Below are positions 42,879-52,443 of a DNA stretch of 64,000 nt, piece by piece; the stretch's first letter is position 1, and each line of letters begins with the position of its first letter. This stretch comes from Neobacillus sp. OS1-2. Lineage in GTDB: Bacteria > Bacillota > Bacilli > Bacillales > Cytobacillaceae. The stretch is from assembly GCF_030915505.1 (NCBI RefSeq), contig NZ_CP133265.1, positions 3,004,001 to 3,068,000 on the forward strand, read 5' to 3'. The notes beneath the pieces are model-generated. The model was given only the letters and a program-made list of their open reading frames with translations, ran no database searches and had not been told where the DNA came from. Position numbers and translations under genes: made by a program.

Positions 42879-43061
42879 TTACTTGCCTTTTCGGGCGCGC
42901 TGGTTAGCCGCATTCGCGCGGGCTTGTGCTTCCAAGTCCGCGTTATCTGCTAATTCTTGTGAATACTCTACATCCATTCCATCAGATTTCATGCTTTTCG
43001 GCACTTGTGGAAGTGATGCTTTATTTTTATCGCGACTTCTTTGTCCTCGTGACCGACCCAT
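42879..43061 (-). CDS. yfhD: YfhD family protein
   Basis: 60 residues from ATG 43061, with GAAAGGGG upstream; upstream in-frame ATGs give an atypical N terminus. MGRSRGQRSRDKNK is followed by LPQVPK and the conserved MDVEYSQELADNADLEAQARANAA. YfhD is a short, hydrophilic protein conserved in bacilli, of unknown function. It is followed in the divergent direction by yfhE and recX, as in B. subtilis. Confidence 0.85.
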   Translation of the reverse strand: MGRSRGQRSRDKNKASLPQVPKSMKSDGMDVEYSQELADNADLEAQARANAANQRARKGK

Positions 43062-43169
43062 TAGAAAAACCCCTTTCATGTGTAAACATAATAAGGAGCC
43101 GGAATCGCTCCTCATTACTAGCTTTTACAGGTAGGAAGAGGTTCATTAGTGGAAAAATCTTTAAGCGAA

Positions 43170-43313
43170 TTAAAGCTTTGTTTTTCTGTCATGATAACCG
43201 CCAGCACGGTCAGCCATTTTAAATTCCCTTTGATAGGATACTTCCTGCATGCTCGAAAGCGTATACTTGCCTCTATCCCTATCCTTTTTCTTCTTTTCTG
43301 CCATTTTGCTCAT
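43170..43313 (-). CDS. yfhE: YfhE family protein (47 residues)
   Basis: An ATG-TAA gene of 47 residues: MSKMAEKKKKDRDRGKY, then LSSMQEVSYQREF and the family hallmark ADRAGGYHDRK. AAAGGAATG precedes the start. YfhE has no known function. The gene is divergent from recX and upstream of yfhD on the same strand; the pair keeps the B. subtilis order. A shared promoter region with recX contains a palindrome. Confidence 0.83.
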   Translation of the reverse strand: MSKMAEKKKKDRDRGKYTLSSMQEVSYQREFKMADRAGGYHDRKTKL

Positions 43314-43421
43314 TCCTTTCAACAATTAATAGTCAATCGTCATCAAGCGAAGTAGAAAAAAACTCATTTCCATTTTTACCTATTCGAAAAGGAATGATAC
43401 TAATTTGTGGAAAATATATTT

Positions 43422-43453
43422 ATTTACATCGAACTAGCAATGTAAATTATGAT
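43422..43453 (+). promoter_or_regulatory. recX promoter with 26-bp palindrome
   Basis: TTTACA (43424-43429), an 18-bp spacer and TATGAT (43448-43453). ATTTACAT (43422-43429) and ATGTAAAT (43440-43447) form perfect 8-bp arms around 10 bp, covering the -35 and spacer. This is a likely operator, not matching the LexA box. Confidence 0.5.
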
Positions 43454-43476
43454 AAAGTAATGCTGAGGTGAAGGAA

Positions 43477-44286
43477 TTGGCCATTATAACAAAGATCACC
43501 ACGCAGCAGAAAAATAAAGATCGTTTTAATGTGTTCATGGATTATGGCAAAGGCGAAGAATTTGCATTTAGTGTTGATAGTGATGTATTCATCAAACATC
43601 AATTAAAAAAGGGAATGGAGCTTGATGATTTTTCACTCTTAGAAATTCAATACCAAGATGACATTCGCAAGGCCTACAACCTAGCCGTAAATTATTTGGC
43701 AAGAAGAATGAGAGCGGAAAAAGAGATTAAGGATTACCTTCTAAAAAAGGAAATAGACGAACCAATCATAAAAGAAGTCATACATAGGTTGACCGCTCAA
43801 AAATACATCAATGATGAGGAATTTGCGTTAGCCTTCGTAAGGACACTAGCGAATACAACTGATAAAGGCCCTAATGTCATCAAAATGGAATTAAGGGAAA
43901 AGGGAATGGAAGAGAAGATTCTCCAACGCGCCCTAGAAGAATTTCCCTTAGAGCAGCAGATTGAAAAAGCAACGAAGCTAAGCAAAAAGCTACTTCAAAA
44001 GTATGCAAAGGAATCACCTAAAATTCAAAAACAAAAGCTTGAGAATGTCTTGATTAGAAAAGGGTATTCTTTTGAGGTAATAGCTATGGTTATCAGTGAA
44101 ATAGAAATGCCTAAAGAGGCTGATGAAGAGATGAATGCCATCAGACATCAAGGTGAAAAGGCGCATCGGAAATTTTCCCAATTAGTTGGGTATGAGTATC
44201 AGCAAAAGATGAAACAGGTTTTATATAGAAAAGGTTTTTCACTCGATCTAATTGAAAGGTTTCTTGCTGAATTAGAAAACTCATGA
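43477..44286 (+). CDS. recX: recombination regulator RecX
   Basis: 269 residues from TTG 43477, with GAGGTGA 6 nt upstream; the N terminus MAIITKITTQQKNKDRFNVF then aligns with B. subtilis RecX. Three-helix RecX repeats are visible (for example YLARRMRAEKEIKDYLLKKEI and KGPNVIKMELREKGM). RecX binds RecA filaments and limits their activity. At about 270 residues it is the long Firmicutes form. A bidirectional terminator separates it from the convergent SDR gene. Confidence 0.9.
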   Translation: MAIITKITTQQKNKDRFNVFMDYGKGEEFAFSVDSDVFIKHQLKKGMELDDFSLLEIQYQDDIRKAYNLAVNYLARRMRAEKEIKDYLLKKEIDEPIIKEVIHRLTAQKYINDEEFALAFVRTLANTTDKGPNVIKMELREKGMEEKILQRALEEFPLEQQIEKATKLSKKLLQKYAKESPKIQKQKLENVLIRKGYSFEVIAMVISEIEMPKEADEEMNAIRHQGEKAHRKFSQLVGYEYQQKMKQVLYRKGFSLDLIERFLAELENS

Positions 44287-44310
44287 CAATAAACGTCATG
44301 AGTTTTTCCT
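44276..44310. terminator. Bidirectional terminator between recX and the SDR gene
   Basis: AAAACTCATGAC and GTCATGAGTTTTT form a long stem over a 7-nt loop. Confidence 0.85.
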
Positions 44311-44973
44311 CTCGATTACAATTGAATCTTGATCCAACTGGCCCATAATGATTTCGGCAATTTCCTTGGCAGATCTTAGGGAGGATTTGTCTTTTATATG
44401 GTCGCTTTCGTCCCAGAAAGGGGTATTCATACCGCCCATATAAACAGCGTTAAACTTAATTCCGCTGCCTTCATATTCTTTTTGCAGGCTTTCTGTAAAG
44501 CCCCTAATCGCAAACTTGCTAGCAACATACACAGCCTCATTCACTTTGCCCCTTAAACCGGCAGTGGAGACAATATTGATAATTTGCCCGGCATTATTGT
44601 GTTGCAGGACAGGAAGGACTGCCTTTGTCATCAAAATAGTCCCAAAGATATTTGTATCAATCATTTGGCTGATTTGCTGTTCAGTTATTTCCGTAAATGC
44701 GCCAAAATGCCCAATCCCAGCGTTATTGACCAAACCGAAAATCGTGTATCTACTGCTTAATTCTTTCACTTTGCTTCCAATATCCTCATTGTTCCGGATA
44801 TCTAATTGGAGAATATCTGCCTTTCCACCCATCGTTTCAATTTCCTTTTTTACCTTTGATAATTTCTCCAAAGTTCTTCCAGTTAATAAAAGGTGATAGC
44901 CCTTTTGTGAAAAAAGAATGGCTAATTCCTTTCCTAACCCTGAACCAGCTCCAGTTATAATAATTGTCTTCAT
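44296..44973 (-). CDS. short-chain dehydrogenase/reductase
   Basis: 225 residues, classical SDR. Cofactor motif TGAGSGLGK near residue 7, NNAGIG near 86, and catalytic Ser-Tyr-Lys in IVSTAG and YVASK (about 136-153). Substrate is not predictable. GGAG precedes the ATG at 44973. This gene replaces yfhF at this place relative to B. subtilis and lies between recX and yfhH on the opposite strand. Confidence 0.88.
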   Translation of the reverse strand: MKTIIITGAGSGLGKELAILFSQKGYHLLLTGRTLEKLSKVKKEIETMGGKADILQLDIRNNEDIGSKVKELSSRYTIFGLVNNAGIGHFGAFTEITEQQISQMIDTNIFGTILMTKAVLPVLQHNNAGQIINIVSTAGLRGKVNEAVYVASKFAIRGFTESLQKEYEGSGIKFNAVYMGGMNTPFWDESDHIKDKSSLRSAKEIAEIIMGQLDQDSIVIERKNS

Positions 44974-45058
44974 TAATAGGCTCCTTTCAAAGTTATACCT
45001 TTATTAATTGTACAAATATTACTATACTAAAATAAAAGGATAAATGGGAGTGAAAGTG

Positions 45059-45382
45059 ATGCAACAGGAGAAACGCTACAGTGCAATGTCAGAACATGAA
45101 TTAAGGCAAGAAATTGCAAGCATACAAGAAAAGGCTAGAAAAGCAGAGCAATTGGGAATGGTCAATGAGTTTGCTGTTCTTGAAAGAAAAGTGCAAATGG
45201 CCAGGGCGTATTTAATGAATCCTGATTCTTTTAAACCCGGTGAGATTTATGAAATTGAAGGGGATCCTGGCCAATATTTTAAAATTGATTATATGAATGG
45301 CGTTTTTGCATGGGGCTACAGGCTTAAAGGTGATGGAAAAGAAGAAGCACTACCGATTTCTTTACTAAAGTGGTTAAAATAA
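45059..45382 (+). CDS. yfhH: YfhH family protein
   Basis: 107 residues; ATG 45059 is preferred since GGGAGTGA lies upstream. The conserved pattern EKRYSAMSEHELRQEIASI, AVLERKVQMARAYL and NGVFAWGYR matches B. subtilis YfhH, a small SH3-like/coiled protein of unknown function. Its position between recX and sspK is as in B. subtilis. Confidence 0.87.
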   Translation: MQQEKRYSAMSEHELRQEIASIQEKARKAEQLGMVNEFAVLERKVQMARAYLMNPDSFKPGEIYEIEGDPGQYFKIDYMNGVFAWGYRLKGDGKEEALPISLLKWLK

Positions 45383-45422
45383 ATGAAAAGCCAGAGAACT
45401 CAATCTCTGGCTTTTCATTTTT
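45381..45422. terminator. Bidirectional terminator between yfhH and sspK
   Basis: A 17-bp perfect stem, AAATGAAAAGCCAGAGA with TCTCTGGCTTTTCATTT, over a 6-nt loop. Confidence 0.92.
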
Positions 45423-45591
45423 AATATTGCGGTGATTCGTCATCTCTCTCCCCAGAAGCGCGCATTCGCTTCTGTGGATGGGTATTAATCGTACCATTTG
45501 CTCTCTTTGAAGCATATTCTGCTTTTGCTCGTGGCTCTCCCTCAAGCTTATTATTATTTTGATTAGGGAATCCTGTTTCTTTATTTCTCAT
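45421..45591 (-). CDS. sspK: small acid-soluble spore protein K
   Basis: 56 residues from ATG 45591, preceded by GGAGGTACCAGC. The sequence [20 protein letters not shown], then [20 protein letters not shown], is typical of SspK, a minor spore-core protein made in the forespore. It marks the organism as a spore former. Sigma-G control is expected, but I do not see a clear matching promoter in the 140 bp upstream, where a GCATCC/GGGTGC mini-hairpin (45637-45650) is the only structure. Confidence 0.9.
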   Translation of the reverse strand: MRNKETGFPNQNNNKLEGEPRAKAEYASKRANGTINTHPQKRMRASGERDDESPQY

Positions 45592-45734
45592 GCTGGTACC
45601 TCCATTTAGGGAATGAGAAACACGTGAAAAGCAAAGCATCCGCGGGTGCTTACCACGTACTGTTAGTATTCACGCTTTGAAGGAAGCTTATTTTAAAAGA
45701 AAATGGAAAAAACGATGACCATAGTCAAAGCTTT

Positions 45735-46715
45735 TTAGCTTGGTATTATACTCAACTTCTTCCGTAATTTCTTTTCACTAAATACCCAGCCCGTATATGA
45801 ACTGATTCGATTTAAGTCCCTGTCTAATTGAACAACCGCCACAAAGGGGTAGTGGCCATTACTCCGGTAGCGTAAATCAATAAAACGAACTTCGTAAAAA
45901 TCATTGTACTCATCAACTTCCCAGCGATATACAGGGGAAAATGATAAAAACGCTGAAAGATTCTTATCCTTTTTGGCTGCTTCGATAACAGGTGTATGAG
46001 GGACAGGTATACGGTTAAAGCGGTCAAGAATGTCCACTTGATCCTTAACAGCTTTCCCGACAAAAAATTGCTGGTTATTCATGGCCGCAATTCGCCATTG
46101 ATGATATCTCATGGTTGGTGCAATAATGATTTCTGTGGCGTCAGGGATAATGGCTCTTACCCCAACCAAAACTCGTTTCTTTGCTTGATACCGCCTGATA
46201 TAGTAGGTAAAGATGACGGCATACATTAATAAAAAGGTAATGCCCGGATTTGCCCCTAAAATCCAAATAAATATCCCTATAACATGAATGCCGAAAATAA
46301 TCGGATCAAAGGTGTTTATGACGCCGAGCGCTACCCATTTTGTAGAAAAAGGTCTCAGCGCTTGCGTGCCATAGGCATTAAAAATATCAACAAATACATG
46401 GATGAACACAGCTGCGAACGTCCATGCCCATAAATGCAATAAATTGGCTGATGTAAAGAAAGGGTAAATGACAGCTACAATGAGGAGCGGCCATAATAAC
46501 ACTGCAGGTATGGAATGTGTCACTCCACGATGATTCCGAATGTAAATGGCATTATTTCTTAGTTTTAACACTGTATCGATATCTGGTATTTGTGAACCTG
46601 CAATCGTGGCAATTAACACACTGGTTGCAGTAGCGTGGCTGGCGGCGACGGATGGATCCAAGGTTGCAAGCCCACCCAGGGCAATCCCCATTACAACATG
46701 TGTTCCAGTATCCAA
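45735..46715 (-). CDS. yfhP: metal-dependent membrane hydrolase, YfhP family
   Basis: 326 residues; TTG start with AAAGGAGGA upstream. The N-terminal domain, with MDTGTHVVMGIALGG, DIDTVLKLRN and HRGVTHS, is the LexA-binding, inner membrane-associated hydrolase family, with four helices and His/Asp residues likely to hold metal. The C-terminal 130 residues are soluble. Synteny with B. subtilis yfhP (next to mutY) supports the name. The substrate is unknown. Confidence 0.87.
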   Translation of the reverse strand: MDTGTHVVMGIALGGLATLDPSVAASHATATSVLIATIAGSQIPDIDTVLKLRNNAIYIRNHRGVTHSIPAVLLWPLLIVAVIYPFFTSANLLHLWAWTFAAVFIHVFVDIFNAYGTQALRPFSTKWVALGVINTFDPIIFGIHVIGIFIWILGANPGITFLLMYAVIFTYYIRRYQAKKRVLVGVRAIIPDATEIIIAPTMRYHQWRIAAMNNQQFFVGKAVKDQVDILDRFNRIPVPHTPVIEAAKKDKNLSAFLSFSPVYRWEVDEYNDFYEVRFIDLRYRSNGHYPFVAVVQLDRDLNRISSYTGWVFSEKKLRKKLSIIPS

Positions 46716-46827
46716 AAGGAAAATCCTCCTTTAATAAATTTCTTGTCAAAAGAAATAAATTAGCTTATCGTAAAACGAAAATGTCTTATTATTATACCCT
46801 TTTTAACAATTTGGAGGCACTAATTAT

Positions 46828-47919
46828 ATGTTAATTGGACACGAAATTTTCAAAAATATCAATATAAATGCTTTTCAAAATGATTTAATAGCCTGGTTTA
46901 AAAATGAACAGCGTGACTTGCCTTGGCGCATAGACCAAGATCCATATAAGGTATGGGTTTCAGAAATTATGTTGCAGCAAACAAGAGTCGACACCGTCAT
47001 CCCGTATTTTAATCGTTTTATTGAATGGTTTCCTACAATTGATGATTTGGCTGAAGCGGACGAAGATAAAGTGCTTAAAGCTTGGGAAGGGCTCGGATAT
47101 TATTCAAGAGTGCGAAACCTGCAATCTGCGGTTAAGGAAGTAAAAGAAAAATATAACGGAGAGGTGCCAAATACACCAAAGGAAATCGCAGAACTTAAAG
47201 GGGTAGGGCCCTATACAGCAGGTGCGATTCTAAGTATTGCCTACGGAATCCCAGAGCCTGCAGTTGATGGAAATGTGATGAGGGTCTTATCACGAATTCT
47301 CTCCATTTGGGATGACATTGCTAAACCCTCATCCCGAAAGATCTTTGAACAAGTCGTGCGGGGATTAATTTCCCATGAGGACCCATCCGCATTTAATCAG
47401 GCGTTAATGGAATTAGGGGCGTTGGTTTGTACTCCGACATCTCCTTCCTGTTTATTATGTCCGGTCCGCGAACATTGCCAGGCCTTCTTTGCAGGGGTCC
47501 AAAATGAGCTGCCGGTAAAAACGAAAAAAACGAAGACGCGTGATGTCCAACTGGCCTCAGCAATCATTACGGATACATCCGGTAAATTTTTAATTCATAA
47601 GCGCCCTAAAAATGGGCTGCTTGCGAATTTATGGGAATTCCCAACAATCGAGCTCCATCATCCCATGCTAAACGATCGGGAGCATATAGTTACCCGTTTT
47701 AACGAAACCCTTGATTTGGATATCAAGCTTGAGCAAATCATTGGTCAAATTGACCATGTATTTTCCCATTTAGTTTGGAATTTGAAAGTATACACTGGGA
47801 CCATTACTTCTGAATTTACGGAAACCGACGAATGGAAGCTGGCTTCCTTTGAAGAAATGAAAGAATATGCCTTCCCGGTTCCATATCAAAAAATGTTTAA
47901 ACTGTATCAAAGTTTGTAA
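46828..47919 (+). CDS. mutY: A/G-specific adenine DNA glycosylase
   Basis: 363 residues, GGAGG 11 nt before the ATG. HhH-GPD fold with VSEIMLQQTRVDTVIPYF (catalytic Glu), LKGVGPYTAGAI and the catalytic Asp in EPAVDGNVMRV. The [4Fe-4S] cluster ligands are C-x6-C-x2-C-x5-C in VCTPTSPSCLLCPVREHC. A C-terminal Nudix-like domain (about 235-360) recognises 8-oxoG. It removes adenine opposite 8-oxoguanine. Confidence 0.94.
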   Translation: MLIGHEIFKNININAFQNDLIAWFKNEQRDLPWRIDQDPYKVWVSEIMLQQTRVDTVIPYFNRFIEWFPTIDDLAEADEDKVLKAWEGLGYYSRVRNLQSAVKEVKEKYNGEVPNTPKEIAELKGVGPYTAGAILSIAYGIPEPAVDGNVMRVLSRILSIWDDIAKPSSRKIFEQVVRGLISHEDPSAFNQALMELGALVCTPTSPSCLLCPVREHCQAFFAGVQNELPVKTKKTKTRDVQLASAIITDTSGKFLIHKRPKNGLLANLWEFPTIELHHPMLNDREHIVTRFNETLDLDIKLEQIIGQIDHVFSHLVWNLKVYTGTITSEFTETDEWKLASFEEMKEYAFPVPYQKMFKLYQSL

Positions 47920-47921
47920 GA

Positions 47922-47955
47922 GAAGAGACCGTCCTAACGCGCGGTCTCTCTTCAT
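47922..47955. terminator. Hairpin between mutY and yfhS
   Basis: AGAGACCG and CGGTCTCT stem over a 10-nt loop; TCTTC tail, weak T run. It serves two convergent genes. Confidence 0.55.
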
Positions 47956-48138
47956 TCACATTTTAATCCCGCCGCGGCTTTCAATTTCTTCAATGATTTC
48001 TCGATGAATGGTCTGCCCTTCACTGTTTAAATAGGGGGCAATTTGCTGCAAGGAATGATGAAAAAAGGCAAGCTCCGAATCCTCCCAATCAGATTTCCCC
48101 ATCATCGAAAGCTCAGTCATATCTCGTCCATCATACAT
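47956..48138 (-). CDS. yfhS: YfhS-like small protein
   Basis: 60 residues, acidic and helical, with LSMMGKSDWEDSELAFFHHS and APYLNSEGQTIHREIIEEI. No catalytic motif. It is named from position between mutY and fabL, the place of yfhS in B. subtilis. GGGAGG lies 12 nt upstream of ATG 48138. Unknown function. Confidence 0.65.
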   Translation of the reverse strand: MYDGRDMTELSMMGKSDWEDSELAFFHHSLQQIAPYLNSEGQTIHREIIEEIESRGGIKM

Positions 48139-48166
48139 AGCCTACATCTTCCTCCCAAATGATTAA

Positions 48167-49006
<840 letters not shown>

Positions 49007-49038
49007 GTTATTTCTAAATAGTAATTTTAATGGATAAT

Positions 49039-49072
49039 CTCCACGATGCATGGATACATTATATTCGTGGAG
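49039..49072 (+). promoter_or_regulatory. Inverted repeat overlapping the sspE ribosome binding site
   Basis: CTCCACGA (49039-49046) pairs perfectly with TCGTGGAG (49065-49072), the latter being part of the GTGGAGGTGAT ribosome binding site. In the loop, CATTATA (49057-49063) matches the sigma-F/G -10 consensus CATNNTA, but the -35 is poor and the start site would fall in the repeat. Confidence 0.4.
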
Positions 49073-49081
49073 GTGATAACC

Positions 49082-49381
49082 ATGGCAAAATTCAATCAAC
49101 AGCCAAACAAAACTTCAGCTGGAACAAATATCCAGGAAGTAAGACAACAAAATGCGGGATCTGCTGGTGCAGGCTCTGCAGGTCAATTTGGTACTGAATT
49201 CGCAAGTGAAACAAATGCTGCAGAAGTAAGAAAGCAAAATGCTCAATCTGCACAAGGCGGTTCACAAGGTCAGTTCGGAACTGAATTTGGCAGTGAAACA
49301 AATGCACAAGAAGTAAGAAAGCAAAACCAAGCTGCTGAAGCTCGTAAAAACCAAAACGCAGGTCAATTTGGACAAGAATAA
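49082..49381 (+). CDS. sspE: gamma-type small acid-soluble spore protein
   Basis: 99 residues from ATG 49082 following GGAGGTG. Gln/Asn/Gly/Ala-rich with two repeats of the family unit, AGQFGTEFASETNAAEVRKQN and QGQFGTEFGSETNAQEVRKQN (each holding a GPR cleavage site in FGTEFxSET), and a third partial FGQE end. It is a major amino-acid store of the spore core, degraded on germination by the GPR protease. One of the two clear sporulation markers of the window. Confidence 0.93.
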   Translation: MAKFNQQPNKTSAGTNIQEVRQQNAGSAGAGSAGQFGTEFASETNAAEVRKQNAQSAQGGSQGQFGTEFGSETNAQEVRKQNQAAEARKNQNAGQFGQE

Positions 49382-49400
49382 ATATACTTAATCACTAGGG

Positions 49401-49432
49401 AGGCGCTCTTTTTCGTTAAAGAGTGCCTTCTT
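49401..49432 (+). terminator. Terminator after sspE
   Basis: GGCGCTCTTT pairs with AAAGAGTGCC (one G-U) over 6 nt, T/C-rich tail. Confidence 0.65.
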
Positions 49433-49440
49433 CCTGTAAT

Positions 49441-49460
49441 GCAGGGCGCTTCCGCTTTTC
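49441..49460. repeat. Intergenic GCGGAAGCGC repeat, copy 3
   Basis: GCAGGGCGCTTCCGCTTTTC is a short, reverse-oriented form of the element at 8961-9024, again just after a transcription unit. Confidence 0.5.
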
Positions 49461-49564
49461 GATTTTCGACAAAACTTCCTCCCTTTTTACATAAGTAGTC
49501 AAAGGAAATCAGCAGTTGGAAAAGAATACATAGTATAGCTTAAAAAAATAAGGCGGTGAGGGAA

Positions 49565-49822
49565 ATGGATCAGTTTAACCGATTGGTTTCCGAACAAATG
49601 GCGACAATGGAAAAATTACTATACCTTCAAACAGAACTCGAGCGTTGCCAACAAATTGAAGAAGAGCTTCAAACCTTAGAGAATGCCACAGACCTCGATA
49701 GTATTCAAAAGGATATTCTCTTGATGAAAAAAGAGCTGAAAGAGATTCAACACATTTTTGAGAAGCAAACAGAAGAGGTTATTAATTCCTATCGAGAAAC
49801 AAACTTAACCACGTCTATCTAA
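49565..49822 (+). CDS. ygaB: YgaB family protein
   Basis: 85 residues, almost entirely a coiled coil (MEKLLYLQTELERCQQIEEEL, then a KKELKEIQHIFEKQTEE helix). It matches the position and size of B. subtilis ygaB between sspE and ygaC. No known function. ATG 49565 is chosen with GGTGAGGG upstream; a GTG three codons earlier is an alternative. Confidence 0.75.
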   Translation: MDQFNRLVSEQMATMEKLLYLQTELERCQQIEEELQTLENATDLDSIQKDILLMKKELKEIQHIFEKQTEEVINSYRETNLTTSI

Positions 49823-49893
49823 TTTTTAGAAAGAAAATCAGGCACTTTAGCCGTGTTCTGCCCCATTTCCACAATAAATTCGCAAATTTTTAC

Positions 49894-49926
49894 AAAGAGC
49901 CACTTGAATTGTGGCTCTTTTGTTTT
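49894..49926 (+). terminator. Terminator after ygaB
   Basis: AAAGAGCCAC and GTGGCTCTTT perfect 10-bp stem over 7 nt, then TGTTTT. Confidence 0.82.
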
Positions 49927-50050
49927 AAATTCTGTCCTTAACCGTTATAATAATAAAAAATAGGAATTTTACTTTGTTACCTCTTATCATTAATTAGTAA
50001 AGGTTTAGGAATAGGTTGCAAAGCGTTCAGGAATGAAGGTAGGGGAGAAC

Positions 50051-50581
50051 ATGGGCGTACCCATCGAAGGTGAACCAATGCAAATACATAGCTATAAGCA
50101 TAATGGGCACATCCATCGCGTCTGGGAGGAAACAACCGTTTTAAAAGGGTCACAGAATTTGGTGATTGGTGGAAATGACCGAACTCTTGTTACAGAATCA
50201 GATGGCAGAACATGGATTACAAGGGAACCGGCAATTTGCTACTTCCACTCACAGTACTGGTTCAATGTCATAGGAATGATTCGTGAAGACGGCATTTATT
50301 ATTACTGTAATATCAGTTCACCATTCATTTTTGATGGTGAGGCACTAAAGTATATTGATTATGACCTTGATATCAAGGTGTATCCTGATATGACCTTTAA
50401 TTTACTAGACGAGGATGAATATGAACGCCATCGCCGTGAAATGAATTATCCAGATGCGATTGATCAAATTTTAAAAAGAAATGTGGAAAAATTAATTCAA
50501 TGGATTCGGCAGCGGAATGGCCCGTTTGCACCAGATTTTATTGATATTTGGTATGAACGATATCTAACGTACAGACGTTAG
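50051..50581 (+). CDS. ygaC: DUF402 nucleoside tri/diphosphate phosphatase (YgaC)
   Basis: 176 residues from ATG 50051 with AGGGGAG upstream, giving [19 protein letters not shown] as in B. subtilis YgaC. The DUF402 fold holds the Asp/Glu cluster and signature [22 protein letters not shown] near 110-132, and [15 protein letters not shown] at the end. Related proteins hydrolyse nucleoside di- and triphosphates with metal. Tandem genes ygaC-ygaD are separated by a 13-bp stem-loop. Confidence 0.88.
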   Translation: MGVPIEGEPMQIHSYKHNGHIHRVWEETTVLKGSQNLVIGGNDRTLVTESDGRTWITREPAICYFHSQYWFNVIGMIREDGIYYYCNISSPFIFDGEALKYIDYDLDIKVYPDMTFNLLDEDEYERHRREMNYPDAIDQILKRNVEKLIQWIRQRNGPFAPDFIDIWYERYLTYRR

Positions 50582-50587
50582 AAACAT

Positions 50588-50619
50588 AACACCTGTTGAT
50601 TGTTATATCAACAGGTGTT
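50588..50619 (+). terminator. Stem-loop between ygaC and ygaD
   Basis: AACACCTGTTGAT pairs perfectly over 13 bp with ATCAACAGGTGTT, but no T run follows; attenuator or mRNA-processing hairpin rather than a full terminator. Confidence 0.55.
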
Positions 50620-50651
50620 CGTATGTTCTGAAGGAAGGGGCATCTATTACT

Positions 50652-52418
50652 TTGAATAGTATTCGCAGATATCTTCAATTTGTGAAACCATATCGACTGC
50701 AGATTATCGGGACAGTCATTATAGGGGTAATAAAGTTTTCCATCCCGTTGATCATCCCGATGTTAATTAAGTATGTGGTTGATGATATTGTTGGGAATAA
50801 AACCCTATCCCATGATGGGAAAATTAATAAACTTATGCTCATTATGGTAGTCATGATTGTCGTTTTTGTCATCCTAAGACCGCCGATTGAGTATTATCGC
50901 CAATATTATGCCCAGTGGACGGCTAGTAAAATTTTATATGATATTCGCGATCAGATGTACACCCATATCCAAAAGTTAAGCTTCAAGTATTATTCCAATA
51001 CCAGAGCAGGGGAAATTATTTCACGTGTCATTAATGATGTGGAACAGACAAAGACCTTTGTAATATCAGGATTAATGAATCTTTGGCTTGATATTGCCAC
51101 TATTATCCTTGCTATTATTCTTATGTTTTATATGAATGTGAAATTAACAGTCGTATCGATCCTGCTCTTCCCGCTATACGCCTTTTCTGTTCGATACTTT
51201 TTTGGTAATCTTCGTCATTTAACAAGGAAGAGATCGCAGGCACTGGCGGAGGTGCAAAGCTATTTGCATGAACGAGTGCAGGGAATGCCGGTCATCAAGA
51301 GCTTTGCGATTGAAGAGTACGAGCAGACACAGTTTGATAAGCAGAATAAAAACTTTTTAGAAAAAGCTTTACAGCACACAAGCTGGAACGCTAAGTCATT
51401 TGCAGTAGTCAATACGATTACAGATATTGCCCCTTTAATTGTTATCGGATACTCTGCCTATCTTGTCATTCAGCAGCAATTGTCATTAGGAACAATGGTT
51501 GCGTTTTTTGCGTATATTGATAAACTTTATAATCCGTTAAGAAGGTTAGTGAATTCTTCTACCACCATTACGCAATCGTTCGCTTCCATGGACCGTGTAT
51601 TTGAATTTTTAGATGAGAAATATGATATTGTTGATGAGCCAAATGCGAGGGTGTGCAGCAATGTAAAAGGGGATATCTCCTTTGAACATGTTTCTTTCTC
51701 GTATGATAAAGAAGATGAAATGGTCCTAAAAGAGATTCATTTAGATGTAAAAAGGGGAGAAACGATTGCGCTGGTTGGAATGAGCGGCGGCGGAAAATCG
51801 ACGCTTGTCAGTTTGATTCCCCGATTTTATGATGTCACCAAAGGAAGAATTACCTTAGATGGGGTGGATCTTCGTCAATTTAAGGTTCAAACGCTCCGTG
51901 ATAAAATTGGCGTGGTTTTTCAAGATAATATTCTTTTCAGCGAATCCGTTATCGACAATATTTTATTGGGAAAACCGGGGTCCACTGAAGAAGAGGTCGT
52001 TCAAGCAGCTAAAGCAGCAAATGCCCATGAATTTATTCTAAATCTTTCAGATGGATACAACACCAAGGTGGGGGAAAGAGGTGTGAAGCTTTCCGGAGGT
52101 CAGAAGCAACGGGTTGCAATTGCTAGGGTATTTTTAAAAAATCCTCCCATCTTAATTCTTGATGAGGCAACATCAGCACTGGATTTAGAAAGCGAGCATT
52201 CGATCCAGGAATCACTAGAAGAGCTGGCTAAGGATCGAACCACCTTCATTGTCGCACACAGGTTATCAACGATTACACATGCCAATCGGATTGTTCTAAT
52301 TGAACACGGTCAAATCGTAGAAATTGGGACACATGAGGAACTAATGAATAAGCGTGGAAATTATTATAATTTATTTCAGGTGCAGCAGTTAGAACAGAAA
52401 GAACCCGTTGCGGAGTAA
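50652..52418 (+). CDS. ygaD: ABC transporter, fused permease-ATPase (YgaD, exporter type)
   Basis: 588 residues; TTG start with GAAGGAAGGGG upstream. Six membrane helices (about 15-320) precede an ATPase with Walker [10 protein letters not shown], signature LSGGQKQR and Walker [12 protein letters not shown]. It is a half-transporter of the MsbA/BmrA type, working as dimer to export lipids or drugs; the substrate is unknown. A perfect hairpin overlaps the stop. Confidence 0.9.
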   Translation: MNSIRRYLQFVKPYRLQIIGTVIIGVIKFSIPLIIPMLIKYVVDDIVGNKTLSHDGKINKLMLIMVVMIVVFVILRPPIEYYRQYYAQWTASKILYDIRDQMYTHIQKLSFKYYSNTRAGEIISRVINDVEQTKTFVISGLMNLWLDIATIILAIILMFYMNVKLTVVSILLFPLYAFSVRYFFGNLRHLTRKRSQALAEVQSYLHERVQGMPVIKSFAIEEYEQTQFDKQNKNFLEKALQHTSWNAKSFAVVNTITDIAPLIVIGYSAYLVIQQQLSLGTMVAFFAYIDKLYNPLRRLVNSSTTITQSFASMDRVFEFLDEKYDIVDEPNARVCSNVKGDISFEHVSFSYDKEDEMVLKEIHLDVKRGETIALVGMSGGGKSTLVSLIPRFYDVTKGRITLDGVDLRQFKVQTLRDKIGVVFQDNILFSESVIDNILLGKPGSTEEEVVQAAKAANAHEFILNLSDGYNTKVGERGVKLSGGQKQRVAIARVFLKNPPILILDEATSALDLESEHSIQESLEELAKDRTTFIVAHRLSTITHANRIVLIEHGQIVEIGTHEELMNKRGNYYNLFQVQQLEQKEPVAE

Positions 52419-52443
52419 TGTGATCCGCAACGGGTTCTTTTTT
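52398..52443. terminator. Bidirectional terminator between ygaD and ygaE
   Basis: 17-bp perfect stem, AAAGAACCCGTTGCGGA with TCCGCAACGGGTTCTTT, over 9 nt, T run; the ygaD stop is in the loop. Confidence 0.93.

Noticed and set aside
42883..43355. Plus-strand open frames opposite yfhD and yfhE
   Set aside because: They are antisense to two conserved small genes and have no ribosome binding site.
43424..43447. LexA (SOS) box at recX
   Set aside because: Only a CGAAC half-site is present; the matching GTTCG is absent.
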